Assembly (NCBI RefSeq): GCF_001921865.1
Contig: NZ_MSCT01000005.1
Coordinates: 1 to 62,500 of the forward strand
Reading direction: 5' to 3'
Source of the DNA: Pseudomonas chlororaphis
Lineage (GTDB): Bacteria > Pseudomonadota > Gammaproteobacteria > Pseudomonadales > Pseudomonadaceae
Length of the DNA stretch: 62,500 bases
Position numbers and translations under genes: made by a program. Below, piece by piece: positions 55,416 to 62,500 of the stretch; the stretch's first letter is position 1; each line of letters begins with the position of its first letter. The notes beneath the pieces were generated by a model that was given only the letters and a program-made list of their open reading frames with translations, ran no database searches and was not told the origin of the DNA.

Positions 55416-55769
55416 GCTTGATCGAAAAATGATCAAGCGCCCGCAAGCCTTGCGGCATCGGCGGCGGACGCAGCCTTGCACGGGTTATCCACAGCTTGCT
55501 CCACAGTATTTGTGTGCAAGCCGCCGACCCGGGCATAAGCGCTGCAGGGCTTTCTTCTAAAAGCGATAAACGAGGCTAACTAGCTGTTTTTAAATAAAAA
55601 ACAAATTTACAGGCAATGATTGGGCGAAAAATGAACAACCGCCGCAAAGCCACGTTGCAAAAGGGTTACAGGCGAATGTACTCAGGTTATTCACAGCCGG
55701 GTACACAGCGGGTGTGGGCAAGTCGGCTATCCACAGCGCGGTTGTGCACAGCCTGCGTGGGCGATGCTG
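55416..55769. other. Gene-free region with a DnaA-box-like cluster and AT-rich core
   Basis: Two sequences match the DnaA consensus TTATNCACA exactly: TTATCCACA at 55485-55493 and TTATTCACA at 55687-55695. CTATCCACA at 55727-55735 has one mismatch, and TTGTGCACA at 55742-55750 and the reverse-strand TTGCACACA at 55511-55519 are weaker. An AT-rich core with AAATAAAAAACAAATTTA lies at 55590-55610. An 8-base dyad GCTTGATC...GATCAAGC follows the upstream gene. A DnaA-titration, DARS-like or secondary-origin role is conceivable but is inference; DnaA-box frequency by chance in this GC-rich DNA is low. Confidence 0.55.
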
Positions 55770-56351
55770 TCAGCGCTGCAAAAAGATGCGTCCGCGGCTC
55801 AAGTCGGCCAGTTGGCTCTGCAAGGCACCGATCTGGCTTTCACCCAAAGCCAGTTGCAGCTCTACGCCGTTGGCGGTGAAGTGTTCCTCGACCAGCAGCC
55901 CGCCGAGTTCGGCGACCCGCAATTTGACCAGCGCCAGTTCGCTGAAGCTGCAGGCGCAACGCAGGGCGACCCGGCTCACCAATTCGATGCGTTCGGCGCC
56001 TTGCAGGCACTTGTTGGCGCTGCCACCGTAGGCGCGAGCCAGGCCGCCGGTGCCTAGCTGGATGCCGCCGTACCAGCGGATCACCAACACCGCTACCTGG
56101 TCGCAATCCTGGGCGTCGATGGCGGCGAGGATCGGCCGGCCGGCGGTGCCACCGGGCTCGCCGTCGTCGCTGCTGCGGTATTGATCGGCAAGCTTCCATG
56201 CCCAGCAATTGTGGGAGGCGTCCAGGTCGCTGTGCTGCTCGATAAAGGCTTGGGCCTCGGCCGCGCTGGTGATGGGCGCGGCGAGAGCGATAAAGCGGCT
56301 TTTGCGAATCTCTTCGCGGTATTCGCAAAGGCCGGCGAGGGTAAAGGGCAT
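55770..56351 (-). CDS. yigZ: YigZ/IMPACT-family protein
   Basis: A 193-residue protein of the YigZ/IMPACT (UPF0029) family. The N-terminal domain has EIRKSRFIALAAPITSAAEA, then SDDGEPGGTAGRPIL and VAVLVIRWYGGIQLGTGGLA followed by RAYGGSANKC. The C-terminal domain is the EF-G-like DUF1949. Its role is not settled (translation stress regulation or RNA-related in relatives). It lies on the same strand and just after (15 bases) the TetR regulator, so the two may be co-transcribed. Confidence 0.92.
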   Translation of the reverse strand: MPFTLAGLCEYREEIRKSRFIALAAPITSAAEAQAFIEQHSDLDASHNCWAWKLADQYRSSDDGEPGGTAGRPILAAIDAQDCDQVAVLVIRWYGGIQLGTGGLARAYGGSANKCLQGAERIELVSRVALRCACSFSELALVKLRVAELGGLLVEEHFTANGVELQLALGESQIGALQSQLADLSRGRIFLQR

Positions 56352-56366
56352 ACGCTGTGTTCTTGA

Positions 56367-57026
56367 TCAGGCGAGCTTGAGGCCGCAGCCCTTGAGGATG
56401 ATGCGGATCAGGTTGTTGCTGGCGTCTTCCATGTCTTGCTTGGTCAGCTTGGTGCGGCCGGTGACGCGACAGATCTGGGTGGCGAAATCGGCGTAATGCT
56501 GGGTGCTGCCCCATAGCAGGAAGATCAGGTGTACCGGGTCCACCGGGTCCATCTTGCCGGCGTCGACCCAGGCCTGGAAGACCGCCGCGCGGCCCTGGAA
56601 CCAGGCACGGTAGTCCTGGCTGAAATACTCGCTGAGGCATTCGCCGCCGCTGATGATCTCCATCGCGAAGATCCGCGAGGCCTGCGGCTGGCGCCGAGAG
56701 AACTCCATCTTGGCGCGGATGTAGCGGGTCAGCGCCTCGGCCGGGTCGTCGTCGGCGGTCAGGGTGTTGAAGGTGCTGTCCCACTGCTCGAGGATATTGC
56801 TCAACACCGCGACATACAGCCCAAGCTTGTTGGTGAAGTAGTAATGCAGGTTGGCTTTGGGCAGGCCGGCATTCTGCGCGATGGTGTTCATGCTGGTGCC
56901 TTTGAAGCCGTGACGGGCGAACTCGTCTTCGGCGGCCTTGATGATCGCCTCTTGGTTTTTCTGGCGAATACGGCTGGCAGGCTTGGCGGTTTGAAGGCTG
57001 GCGTGGGCTGGAACTTCAACGGTCAT
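56367..57026 (-). CDS. RutR-like TetR-family regulator
   Basis: A 219-residue TetR regulator. The helix-turn-helix is FKGTSMNTIAQNAGLPKANLHYYFTNK, and the C-terminal domain has KMEFSRRQPQASRIFAMEI and DPVHLIFLLWGSTQHYADFA, which match RutR and its relatives, the regulators of pyrimidine catabolism. The start at 57026 (MTVEVPAHASLQTAKPASRI) is behind GGAAA; a 34-residue longer frame is discounted. Beta-alanine, the product of uracil breakdown, is the substrate of the neighbouring bauA system, so joint control of pyrimidine and beta-alanine use is plausible (inference). Confidence 0.88.
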   Translation of the reverse strand: MTVEVPAHASLQTAKPASRIRQKNQEAIIKAAEDEFARHGFKGTSMNTIAQNAGLPKANLHYYFTNKLGLYVAVLSNILEQWDSTFNTLTADDDPAEALTRYIRAKMEFSRRQPQASRIFAMEIISGGECLSEYFSQDYRAWFQGRAAVFQAWVDAGKMDPVDPVHLIFLLWGSTQHYADFATQICRVTGRTKLTKQDMEDASNNLIRIILKGCGLKLA

Positions 57027-57128
57027 AGGCGTTTCCGAGCTGTTCTGTGGGTGCAACCAGTGCGTTGATAGCGCACCCACAGGCGTCAGACAAGTCTTAT
57101 GGGCAGAAAACCCGCAAAGCACTGCCAT

Positions 57129-58049
57129 TCAGCGGGTGGCGGCCAGGCTTTCGAGGAAGCTTTCCAGCACCAGATGGGGACGACGGCCCTTGCGCGTGAC
57201 CGACGCCAGGCTCAGGTCATAGAAGCGCGAGTCGGATTTGAGGGCGCGCAGTCGGCCCTGCTGGACCCACAGGCTGGCGTAATGGTCCGGCAGATAACCG
57301 ATGTAGCGTCCGGTGAGAATCAGGAAGGCCATGCCTTCGCGGTCCGAGGCGCTGGCGGTGCAGTTGAGTGCCTGGTAATGGGCCTGGATCTCGGCGGGCA
57401 GGCGGAAGGTCGGGGCGATGGCGTCCTGTTCGTTGAGGCGCTGGTCGTCCAGTTGCGTGTCGTCGACATAAAACAGCGGGTGGCCGACGGCGCAGTAAAG
57501 CAGCGAACGCTCGCTGTACAAAGGCTGGTATTCCAGCCCGGACAAGGCGCTGGCCTGTGGCACCACGCCGACATGCAGGCGTCTGTCGAGCACGCCCTGT
57601 TCGACCTCGTTGGGCGCGATCATGCGGATCTGGATCTGTACGTCCGGCCCGCGCTCCTTCAACTGCGCCAGGGCGTGGGTGATACGCATGTGGGGCAGGG
57701 TGACCAAGTTGTCGGTCAGGCCGATAGTCAGTTCGCCCCGCAAATGCCGGTGCAGGCCGTTGACCTCGGTGCGGAAACTTTCCAGCGCGCTCAAGAGTTG
57801 CAAGGCCGACTGGTACACCTCGCGACCTTCCTCGGTCAGCGAGAACCCGGCGCGTCCGCGTTGGCACAGGCGCAGGCCGAGGCGCTGCTCGAGGTCGCTC
57901 ATCTGTTGGCTGATGGCCGAGCGGCCGATGCCGAGCACCGTTTCCGCGGCGGAAAAGCCACCGCACTCGACCACGCTGCGAAAGATCCGTAGCAGGCGGA
58001 TATCAAAGTCGCTGACTTGGGCCAGCGGGTCGGCGCGACGGCTGCTCAT
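57129..58049 (-). CDS. bauR: LysR-family regulator of beta-alanine use (BauR-like)
   Basis: A 306-residue LysR regulator. The winged helix is DFDIRLLRIFRSVVECGGFS, with AETVLGIGRSAISQQMSDLE as recognition helix, then an effector domain (GELTIGLTDNLVTLPH). It is divergent from bauA with 127 bases between starts, the arrangement of bauR-bauA in P. aeruginosa, where BauR activates beta-alanine catabolism. A dyad at 58076-58104 in the shared region is a candidate binding site. The start at 58049 (MSSRRADPLAQVSDFD) has no strong ribosome site but no better start exists. Confidence 0.87.
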   Translation of the reverse strand: MSSRRADPLAQVSDFDIRLLRIFRSVVECGGFSAAETVLGIGRSAISQQMSDLEQRLGLRLCQRGRAGFSLTEEGREVYQSALQLLSALESFRTEVNGLHRHLRGELTIGLTDNLVTLPHMRITHALAQLKERGPDVQIQIRMIAPNEVEQGVLDRRLHVGVVPQASALSGLEYQPLYSERSLLYCAVGHPLFYVDDTQLDDQRLNEQDAIAPTFRLPAEIQAHYQALNCTASASDREGMAFLILTGRYIGYLPDHYASLWVQQGRLRALKSDSRFYDLSLASVTRKGRRPHLVLESFLESLAATR

Positions 58050-58075
58050 AGTTTAGTAGAAGCCTGACTGAAGGT

Positions 58076-58104
58076 TATAAAAGTTGAATTTCATCGACTT
58101 TATA
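58076..58104. promoter_or_regulatory. Imperfect dyad between bauR and bauA
   Basis: TATAAAAGTTGA at the left is mirrored by TCGACTTTATA at the right with a short centre. It is AT-rich and of LysR-box size. Its place about 70 bases upstream of bauA suggests the BauR target. Confidence 0.55.
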
Positions 58105-58176
58105 GCCGTGGCAACTTAGCTGCAACTACGCTTTTCCGATCCCTGCGCCGCTTATTGCCCTGCGAGGTTTTGCCCC

Positions 58177-59526
58177 ATGAACATGCCTGAAAACGCTCCA
58201 GCTTCCCTGGCCAGCCAGCTCAAGCTCGACGCTCACTGGATGCCCTACACCGCCAATCGCAATTTCCAGCGCGATCCGCGCCTGATCGTCGCCGCCGAAG
58301 GCAGCTGGCTGGTCGACGACAAGGGGCGCAAGGTCTATGACTCGCTGTCCGGCCTGTGGACCTGTGGCGCTGGCCACACCCGCAAGGAAATCCAGGAAGC
58401 GGTAGCCAAGCAACTGAGCACCCTGGATTACTCGCCGGGCTTCCAGTACGGCCATCCGCTGTCGTTCCAGCTGGCGGAGAAAATCACCGCGTTGACCCCC
58501 GGCAACCTGAACCATGTGTTCTTCACCGACTCCGGTTCCGAGTGCGCCGATACCGCGGTGAAAATGGTGCGTGCCTACTGGCGCCTGAAGGGCCAGCCGG
58601 CCAAGACCAAGATGATCGGGCGTGCCCGTGGTTATCACGGCGTGAACATTGCCGGCACCAGCCTCGGCGGAGTCAACGGCAACCGTAAGCTGTTCGGCCA
58701 GGCGATGATGGATGTCGACCACCTGCCGCACACCCTCCTGGCCAGCAACGCGTTCTCCCGCGGTATTCCGGAGCAGGGCGGTATCGCGCTGGCCGATGAG
58801 CTGCTCAAACTGATCGAGCTGCACGACGCCTCTAACATCGCCGCGGTGTTCGTCGAGCCTCTGGCCGGCTCCGCGGGTGTCCTGGTTCCGCCGCAGGGTT
58901 ACCTCAAGCGCCTGCGGGAAATCTGCGATCAGCACAGCATCCTGCTGGTGTTCGACGAAGTGATCACCGGTTTTGGCCGTACCGGCAAAATGTTCGGCGC
59001 CGACAGCTTTGGCGTGACCCCGGACCTGATGTGCATCGCCAAGCAAGTCACCAACGGTGCCATCCCGATGGGGGCGGTGATTGCCAGTTCCGAGATCTAC
59101 CAGACCTTCATGAACCAGCCGACGCCTGAGTACGCGGTGGAATTTCCCCACGGCTATACCTACTCGGCGCACCCGGTGGCTTGCGCCGCCGGCCTGGCGG
59201 CACTGGATCTCTTGCAGAAGGAAAACCTGGTGCAGAGCGTCGCTGATGTGGCCCCGCATTTCGAGAAGGCATTGCACGGCATCAAGGGGACGAAGAACGT
59301 CATCGACATCCGCAACTACGGCCTGGCCGGCGCGATTCAGATTGCCCCGCGGGACGGCGACGCCATCGTGCGTCCGTTCGAGGCGGGCATGGCCCTGTGG
59401 AAAGCCGGTTTCTACGTACGCTTCGGTGGCGACACCCTGCAGTTCGGCCCGACTTTCAACAGCAAGCCGCAGGATCTGGATCGCCTGTTCGATGCCGTTG
59501 GCGAAGTGCTGACCAAGATCGACTGA
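58177..59526 (+). CDS. bauA: Beta-alanine:pyruvate transaminase
   Basis: A 449-residue class III aminotransferase. The PLP lysine is K289 in MCIAKQVTNGAIPMG and the Asp holding the pyridine nitrogen is D260 (LVFDEVITGFGR). Substrate-side features such as YTANRNFQRDPR, VFFTDSGSECADTAVKM and ARGYHGVNIAGTSLGG are typical omega-amino acid:pyruvate aminotransferases. It transfers the amino group of beta-alanine to pyruvate, giving malonate semialdehyde (3-oxopropanoate) and alanine. The dehydrogenase for that product is encoded 140 bases downstream. Confidence 0.95.
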   Translation: MNMPENAPASLASQLKLDAHWMPYTANRNFQRDPRLIVAAEGSWLVDDKGRKVYDSLSGLWTCGAGHTRKEIQEAVAKQLSTLDYSPGFQYGHPLSFQLAEKITALTPGNLNHVFFTDSGSECADTAVKMVRAYWRLKGQPAKTKMIGRARGYHGVNIAGTSLGGVNGNRKLFGQAMMDVDHLPHTLLASNAFSRGIPEQGGIALADELLKLIELHDASNIAAVFVEPLAGSAGVLVPPQGYLKRLREICDQHSILLVFDEVITGFGRTGKMFGADSFGVTPDLMCIAKQVTNGAIPMGAVIASSEIYQTFMNQPTPEYAVEFPHGYTYSAHPVACAAGLAALDLLQKENLVQSVADVAPHFEKALHGIKGTKNVIDIRNYGLAGAIQIAPRDGDAIVRPFEAGMALWKAGFYVRFGGDTLQFGPTFNSKPQDLDRLFDAVGEVLTKID

Positions 59527-59536
59527 TTGCAACAAC

Positions 59537-59561
59537 TGTAGGAGCCGAGCTTGCTCGCGAT
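59537..59561. repeat. Single REP unit
   Basis: TGTAGGAGCCGAGCTTGCTC then GCGAT. Unlike the other sites there is no mirrored partner close by, so it is a solitary or decayed element between bauA and the dehydrogenase gene. Confidence 0.75.
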
Positions 59562-59665
59562 GGCGTACTCATTGGCGCCATCGTGGCTTGGTTCATATCC
59601 AAAGCCCTCTCTATATAGCAGGCGCTCCCAGGCGGGCGTCTGTGGACAACTTCAGGAGTTCCCCG

Positions 59666-61159
59666 ATGAGCGTTATCCCGCATTTGATCAATGGTGAACT
59701 GGTGGCCGAGAACGGTCGCGCGGTCGATGTGTTCAATCCGTCCACTGGTCAGGCGATCCACAAGCTGCCGCTGGCCAGCCGCGAAACCATCCAGAGCGCC
59801 ATCGATGCTGCCAAGGCTGCGTTCCCTGCCTGGCGTAACACGCCCCCGGCCAAACGCGCCCAGGTGATGTTCCGCTTCAAGCAGTTGCTGGAGCAGAACG
59901 AATCGCGCATCGCCCAGTTGATCAGCGAAGAGCACGGCAAGACCCTGGAAGACGCTGCCGGCGAACTCAAGCGCGGTATCGAGAACGTCGAGTTCGCTTG
60001 TGCCGCGCCGGAGATCCTCAAGGGCGAGTACAGCCGCAATGTCGGCCCGAACATCGATGCCTGGTCCGACTTCCAGCCGTTGGGCGTGGTCGCCGGCATC
60101 ACCCCGTTCAACTTCCCGGCGATGGTACCGCTGTGGATGTACCCGCTGGCGATCGTCTGCGGCAACTGCTTTATCCTCAAGCCGTCCGAACGCGATCCAA
60201 GCTCGACCCTGTTGATTGCCCAGCTGCTGCTGGAGGCCGGTCTGCCAAAAGGTGTGCTGAGTGTGGTGCACGGCGACAAGACGGCGGTGGATGCGTTGAT
60301 CGAAGCGCCGGAAGTCAAGGCGCTGAGTTTTGTCGGCTCTACGCCGATTGCCGAGTACATCTACGCCGAGGGCACCAAGCGCGGCAAGCGCGTACAAGCG
60401 CTGGGCGGGGCGAAGAACCACGCGGTACTAATGCCGGATGCGGACCTGGACAACGCCGTCAGCGCTCTGATGGGCGCGGCTTACGGTTCTTGCGGCGAAC
60501 GTTGCATGGCGATCTCGGTTGCCGTGTGCGTCGGCGACCAGGTAGCGGATGCCCTGGTGGCCAAGCTGGTGCCGCAGATCAAGGCGCTGAAAATCGGTGC
60601 CGGCACCTCCTGCGGTCTGGACATGGGGCCACTGGTGACGGGGCAGGCTCGGGATAAGGTCAGTGGTTATGTCGAAGACGGCGTAGCAGCGGGTGCGACC
60701 CTGGTGGTCGACGGTCGTGGTCTTAGTGTGCCGGGTCATGAAGACGGCTTCTTCCTCGGCGGTTGCCTGTTCGATAACGTCACCCCTGAAATGCGTATCT
60801 ATAAAGAAGAGATCTTCGGACCGGTGCTGTGCGTCGTACGAGTGAACAGCCTGGAAGAAGCCATGCAACTGATCAACGATCACGAGTACGGCAACGGTAC
60901 TTGCATCTTTACCCGTGACGGTGAAGCGGCGCGTCTGTTCTGTGACGAGATCGAAGTCGGCATGGTGGGCGTCAACGTACCGTTGCCGGTGCCAGTGGCG
61001 TACCACAGTTTCGGCGGTTGGAAGCGCTCGCTGTTTGGCGACCTGCATGCCTACGGTCCGGACGGCGTGCGTTTCTACACCCGCCGCAAGGCGATCACCC
61101 AGCGCTGGCCGCAGCGTGCCAGCCATGAAGCGTCGCAGTTCGCCTTCCCTAGCTTGTAA
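59666..61159 (+). CDS. bauC: CoA-acylating malonate/methylmalonate semialdehyde dehydrogenase
   Basis: A 497-residue aldehyde dehydrogenase. The catalytic cysteine is C280 in YGSCGERCMAISVAV. ITPFNFPAMVPLWMYPLAIV and GSTPIAEYIY are cofactor and substrate landmarks, and the absence of the usual general-base Glu is typical of the CoA-dependent MMSDH group. It would oxidise 3-oxopropanoate to acetyl-CoA and CO2 with NAD+, completing beta-alanine breakdown after BauA; valine-derived methylmalonate semialdehyde is the alternative substrate. The start at 59666 follows CAGGAG. The 26-residue upstream extension is a shadow. Confidence 0.93.
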   Translation: MSVIPHLINGELVAENGRAVDVFNPSTGQAIHKLPLASRETIQSAIDAAKAAFPAWRNTPPAKRAQVMFRFKQLLEQNESRIAQLISEEHGKTLEDAAGELKRGIENVEFACAAPEILKGEYSRNVGPNIDAWSDFQPLGVVAGITPFNFPAMVPLWMYPLAIVCGNCFILKPSERDPSSTLLIAQLLLEAGLPKGVLSVVHGDKTAVDALIEAPEVKALSFVGSTPIAEYIYAEGTKRGKRVQALGGAKNHAVLMPDADLDNAVSALMGAAYGSCGERCMAISVAVCVGDQVADALVAKLVPQIKALKIGAGTSCGLDMGPLVTGQARDKVSGYVEDGVAAGATLVVDGRGLSVPGHEDGFFLGGCLFDNVTPEMRIYKEEIFGPVLCVVRVNSLEEAMQLINDHEYGNGTCIFTRDGEAARLFCDEIEVGMVGVNVPLPVPVAYHSFGGWKRSLFGDLHAYGPDGVRFYTRRKAITQRWPQRASHEASQFAFPSL

Positions 61160-61170
61160 TCAGTAGGGGC

Positions 61171-61204
61171 AAGCAAAGGCCGCCCCTTGGGGCGGCCTTT
61201 GCTT
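61171..61204 (+). terminator. Strong terminator after bauC
   Basis: AAGCAAAGGCCGCCCC at 61171 pairs with GGGGCGGCCTTTGCTT at the right end at 61204, a near-complete palindrome with T-rich 3' side on both strands. It ends the bau transcript before the rRNA promoters. Confidence 0.92.
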
Positions 61205-61249
61205 TCAGGGGCGTTTTTGACTGATATGACAGTTTTGTGAAAATAAGTG

Positions 61250-61277
61250 TTGACGGCAGATTCCAGAGGTCTATAAT
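61250..61277 (+). promoter_or_regulatory. rRNA operon promoter P1
   Basis: TTGACG at 61250-61255 and a consensus TATAAT at 61272-61277, spacing 16. A GC-rich stretch (TCGCCCCAC) follows the -10, as in stringently controlled promoters. Confidence 0.85.
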
Positions 61278-61452
61278 TCGCCCCACTTCCGGCGCAGTCG
61301 AAACGGAAAACTCCTTGAGATTCAACGAGTTACGCAGTTTTCGACAACGGTTGCGCTTCAGTTCATCGAAGCCCGAAGGAGTTGATAAGGCAGTCAGTTT
61401 TCGCCTTGTTAACGATTCGATCGTCTCGGTCGAAAGCGGAGAAAAAGAGGTG

Positions 61453-61480
61453 TTGACAACAGTGTGTAACGCTGTAGAAT
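61453..61480 (+). promoter_or_regulatory. rRNA operon promoter P2
   Basis: Consensus TTGACA at 61453-61458 and TAGAAT at 61475-61480, spacing 16, again with a GC-rich discriminator (TCGCCTCCCGC). The AG-rich sequence just upstream may serve as UP element. Confidence 0.87.
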
Positions 61481-61562
61481 TCGCCTCCCGCTGACGAGAG
61501 ATCGGAAGCGCAAGTGGTTGAAGTTGTTGAGGAAATCTTCAAAAACTTCTGAAAATAATCAC

Positions 61563-61590
61563 TTGACAGCAAATGAGGCTGCTGTAGAAT
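61563..61590 (+). promoter_or_regulatory. rRNA operon promoter P3
   Basis: TTGACA at 61563-61568 and TAGAAT at 61585-61590, spacing 16, followed by a GC-rich stretch (GCGCGCCTCGG). Identical -35 and -10 hexamers to P2. Confidence 0.87.
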
Positions 61591-61625
61591 GCGCGCCTCG
61601 GTTGAGACGAAAGACTTAACCAACC

Positions 61626-61636
61626 GCTCTTTAACA
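61626..61636 (+). promoter_or_regulatory. boxA antitermination element
   Basis: GCTCTTTAACA, the Nus-factor boxA of rRNA leaders, which recruits NusB/NusE to prevent premature termination. It lies about 35 bases downstream of P3. Confidence 0.85.
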
Positions 61637-61759
61637 ACTGAATCAAGCAATTCGTGTGGGTGCTTGTGGAGTCAGACTGATAGTCAGAAAGATTATCAGC
61701 ATCACAAGTTACTCCGCGAGAAATCAAAGATGTAACCAACGATTGCTGAGCCAAGTTTA

Positions 61760-61776
61760 GGGTTTTCTCAAAACCC
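61760..61776 (+). other. Leader hairpin before 16S rRNA
   Basis: GGGTTTT pairs with AAAACCC around a 3-base loop, just upstream of the mature 16S 5' end. It resembles the base of the RNase III processing stem region, though the partner strand lies after the 16S gene, outside the window. Confidence 0.5.
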
Positions 61777-61786
61777 AAAGATGTTT

Positions 61787-62500
<714 letters not shown>

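Noticed and set aside
55616..55879. Short open frames within the DnaA-box region
   Set aside because: No ribosome sites, arginine-rich shadow composition, and they run into the yigZ gene antisense.
61237..61650. Small open frames in the rRNA leader on both strands
   Set aside because: They overlap the three promoters and boxA and lack ribosome sites or recognisable sequence.

Overview
The window is a GC-rich chromosomal segment of a Pseudomonas, most likely of the P. fluorescens lineage. The evidence is the 5' half of a Pseudomonas-type 16S rRNA gene at the right end, REP/REPIN palindromes of the GCGAGCAAGCTCGCTCC type between genes, and gene neighbourhoods known from Pseudomonas (pprAB-tad, bauR-bauA-bauC, 8-oxoguanine and adenine deaminases). 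It looks like ordinary chromosome: I see no integrase, transposase, phage or CRISPR.

Layout. 1-6033: a truncated MATE exporter, a very large alpha-2-macroglobulin lipoprotein (yfhM type) and a small opposite-strand membrane protein. 6133-10911: pbpC, a MazG-like pyrophosphohydrolase overlapping cmoM, and two DUF4136 lipoproteins. 11076-26513: a complete Tad/Flp pilus locus with its own two-component system. It holds tadG, a PprA-like soluble kinase, a TadE/F pseudopilin, the prepilin peptidase fppA, pprB, a DUF3613 protein, tadD-C-B-A-Z, rcpA, rcpC, two tandem flp pilin genes and a stand-alone receiver protein. 26702-32699: three further surface genes next to the pilus locus, namely a type Va autotransporter, an orphan TpsB/ShlB-type transporter and a Gly/Thr-repeat lipoprotein. 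Together 11 to 32.7 kb reads as one attachment/biofilm island.

33070-40506: a YdcZ-type transporter, a MaoC dehydratase/long FabG4-type reductase pair divergent from a thiolase, a dCache chemoreceptor and a RIO-type kinase. 40664-44335: a copper module (cueR, copA, a secreted protein of unknown function, copZ) with two CueR-type operators. 44444-49838: two MFS transporters, a 59-codon gene, a quinone-oxidoreductase-like enzyme with a small monooxygenase, and a LysR regulator. 49936-53625: adenine deaminase, a calcium/proton antiporter and 8-oxoguanine deaminase. 53829-55415: an SDR and a MerR regulator facing a small membrane protein across a perfect operator dyad. 55416-55769 has no gene but carries a cluster of DnaA-box-like sequences around an AT-rich core. 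55770-61159: a YigZ/IMPACT protein, a RutR-like TetR regulator, a BauR-type LysR regulator, and the beta-alanine enzymes bauA and a CoA-acylating semialdehyde dehydrogenase. 61205-62500: an rRNA leader with three tandem promoters, a boxA, and the start of 16S rRNA.

The most unusual part is 25.5-32.7 kb: two Flp pilins, an output-less receiver, and three secreted or outer-membrane proteins in place of a canonical TpsA/TpsB pair. All names rest on reading motifs and recalled family features; no database search was run.
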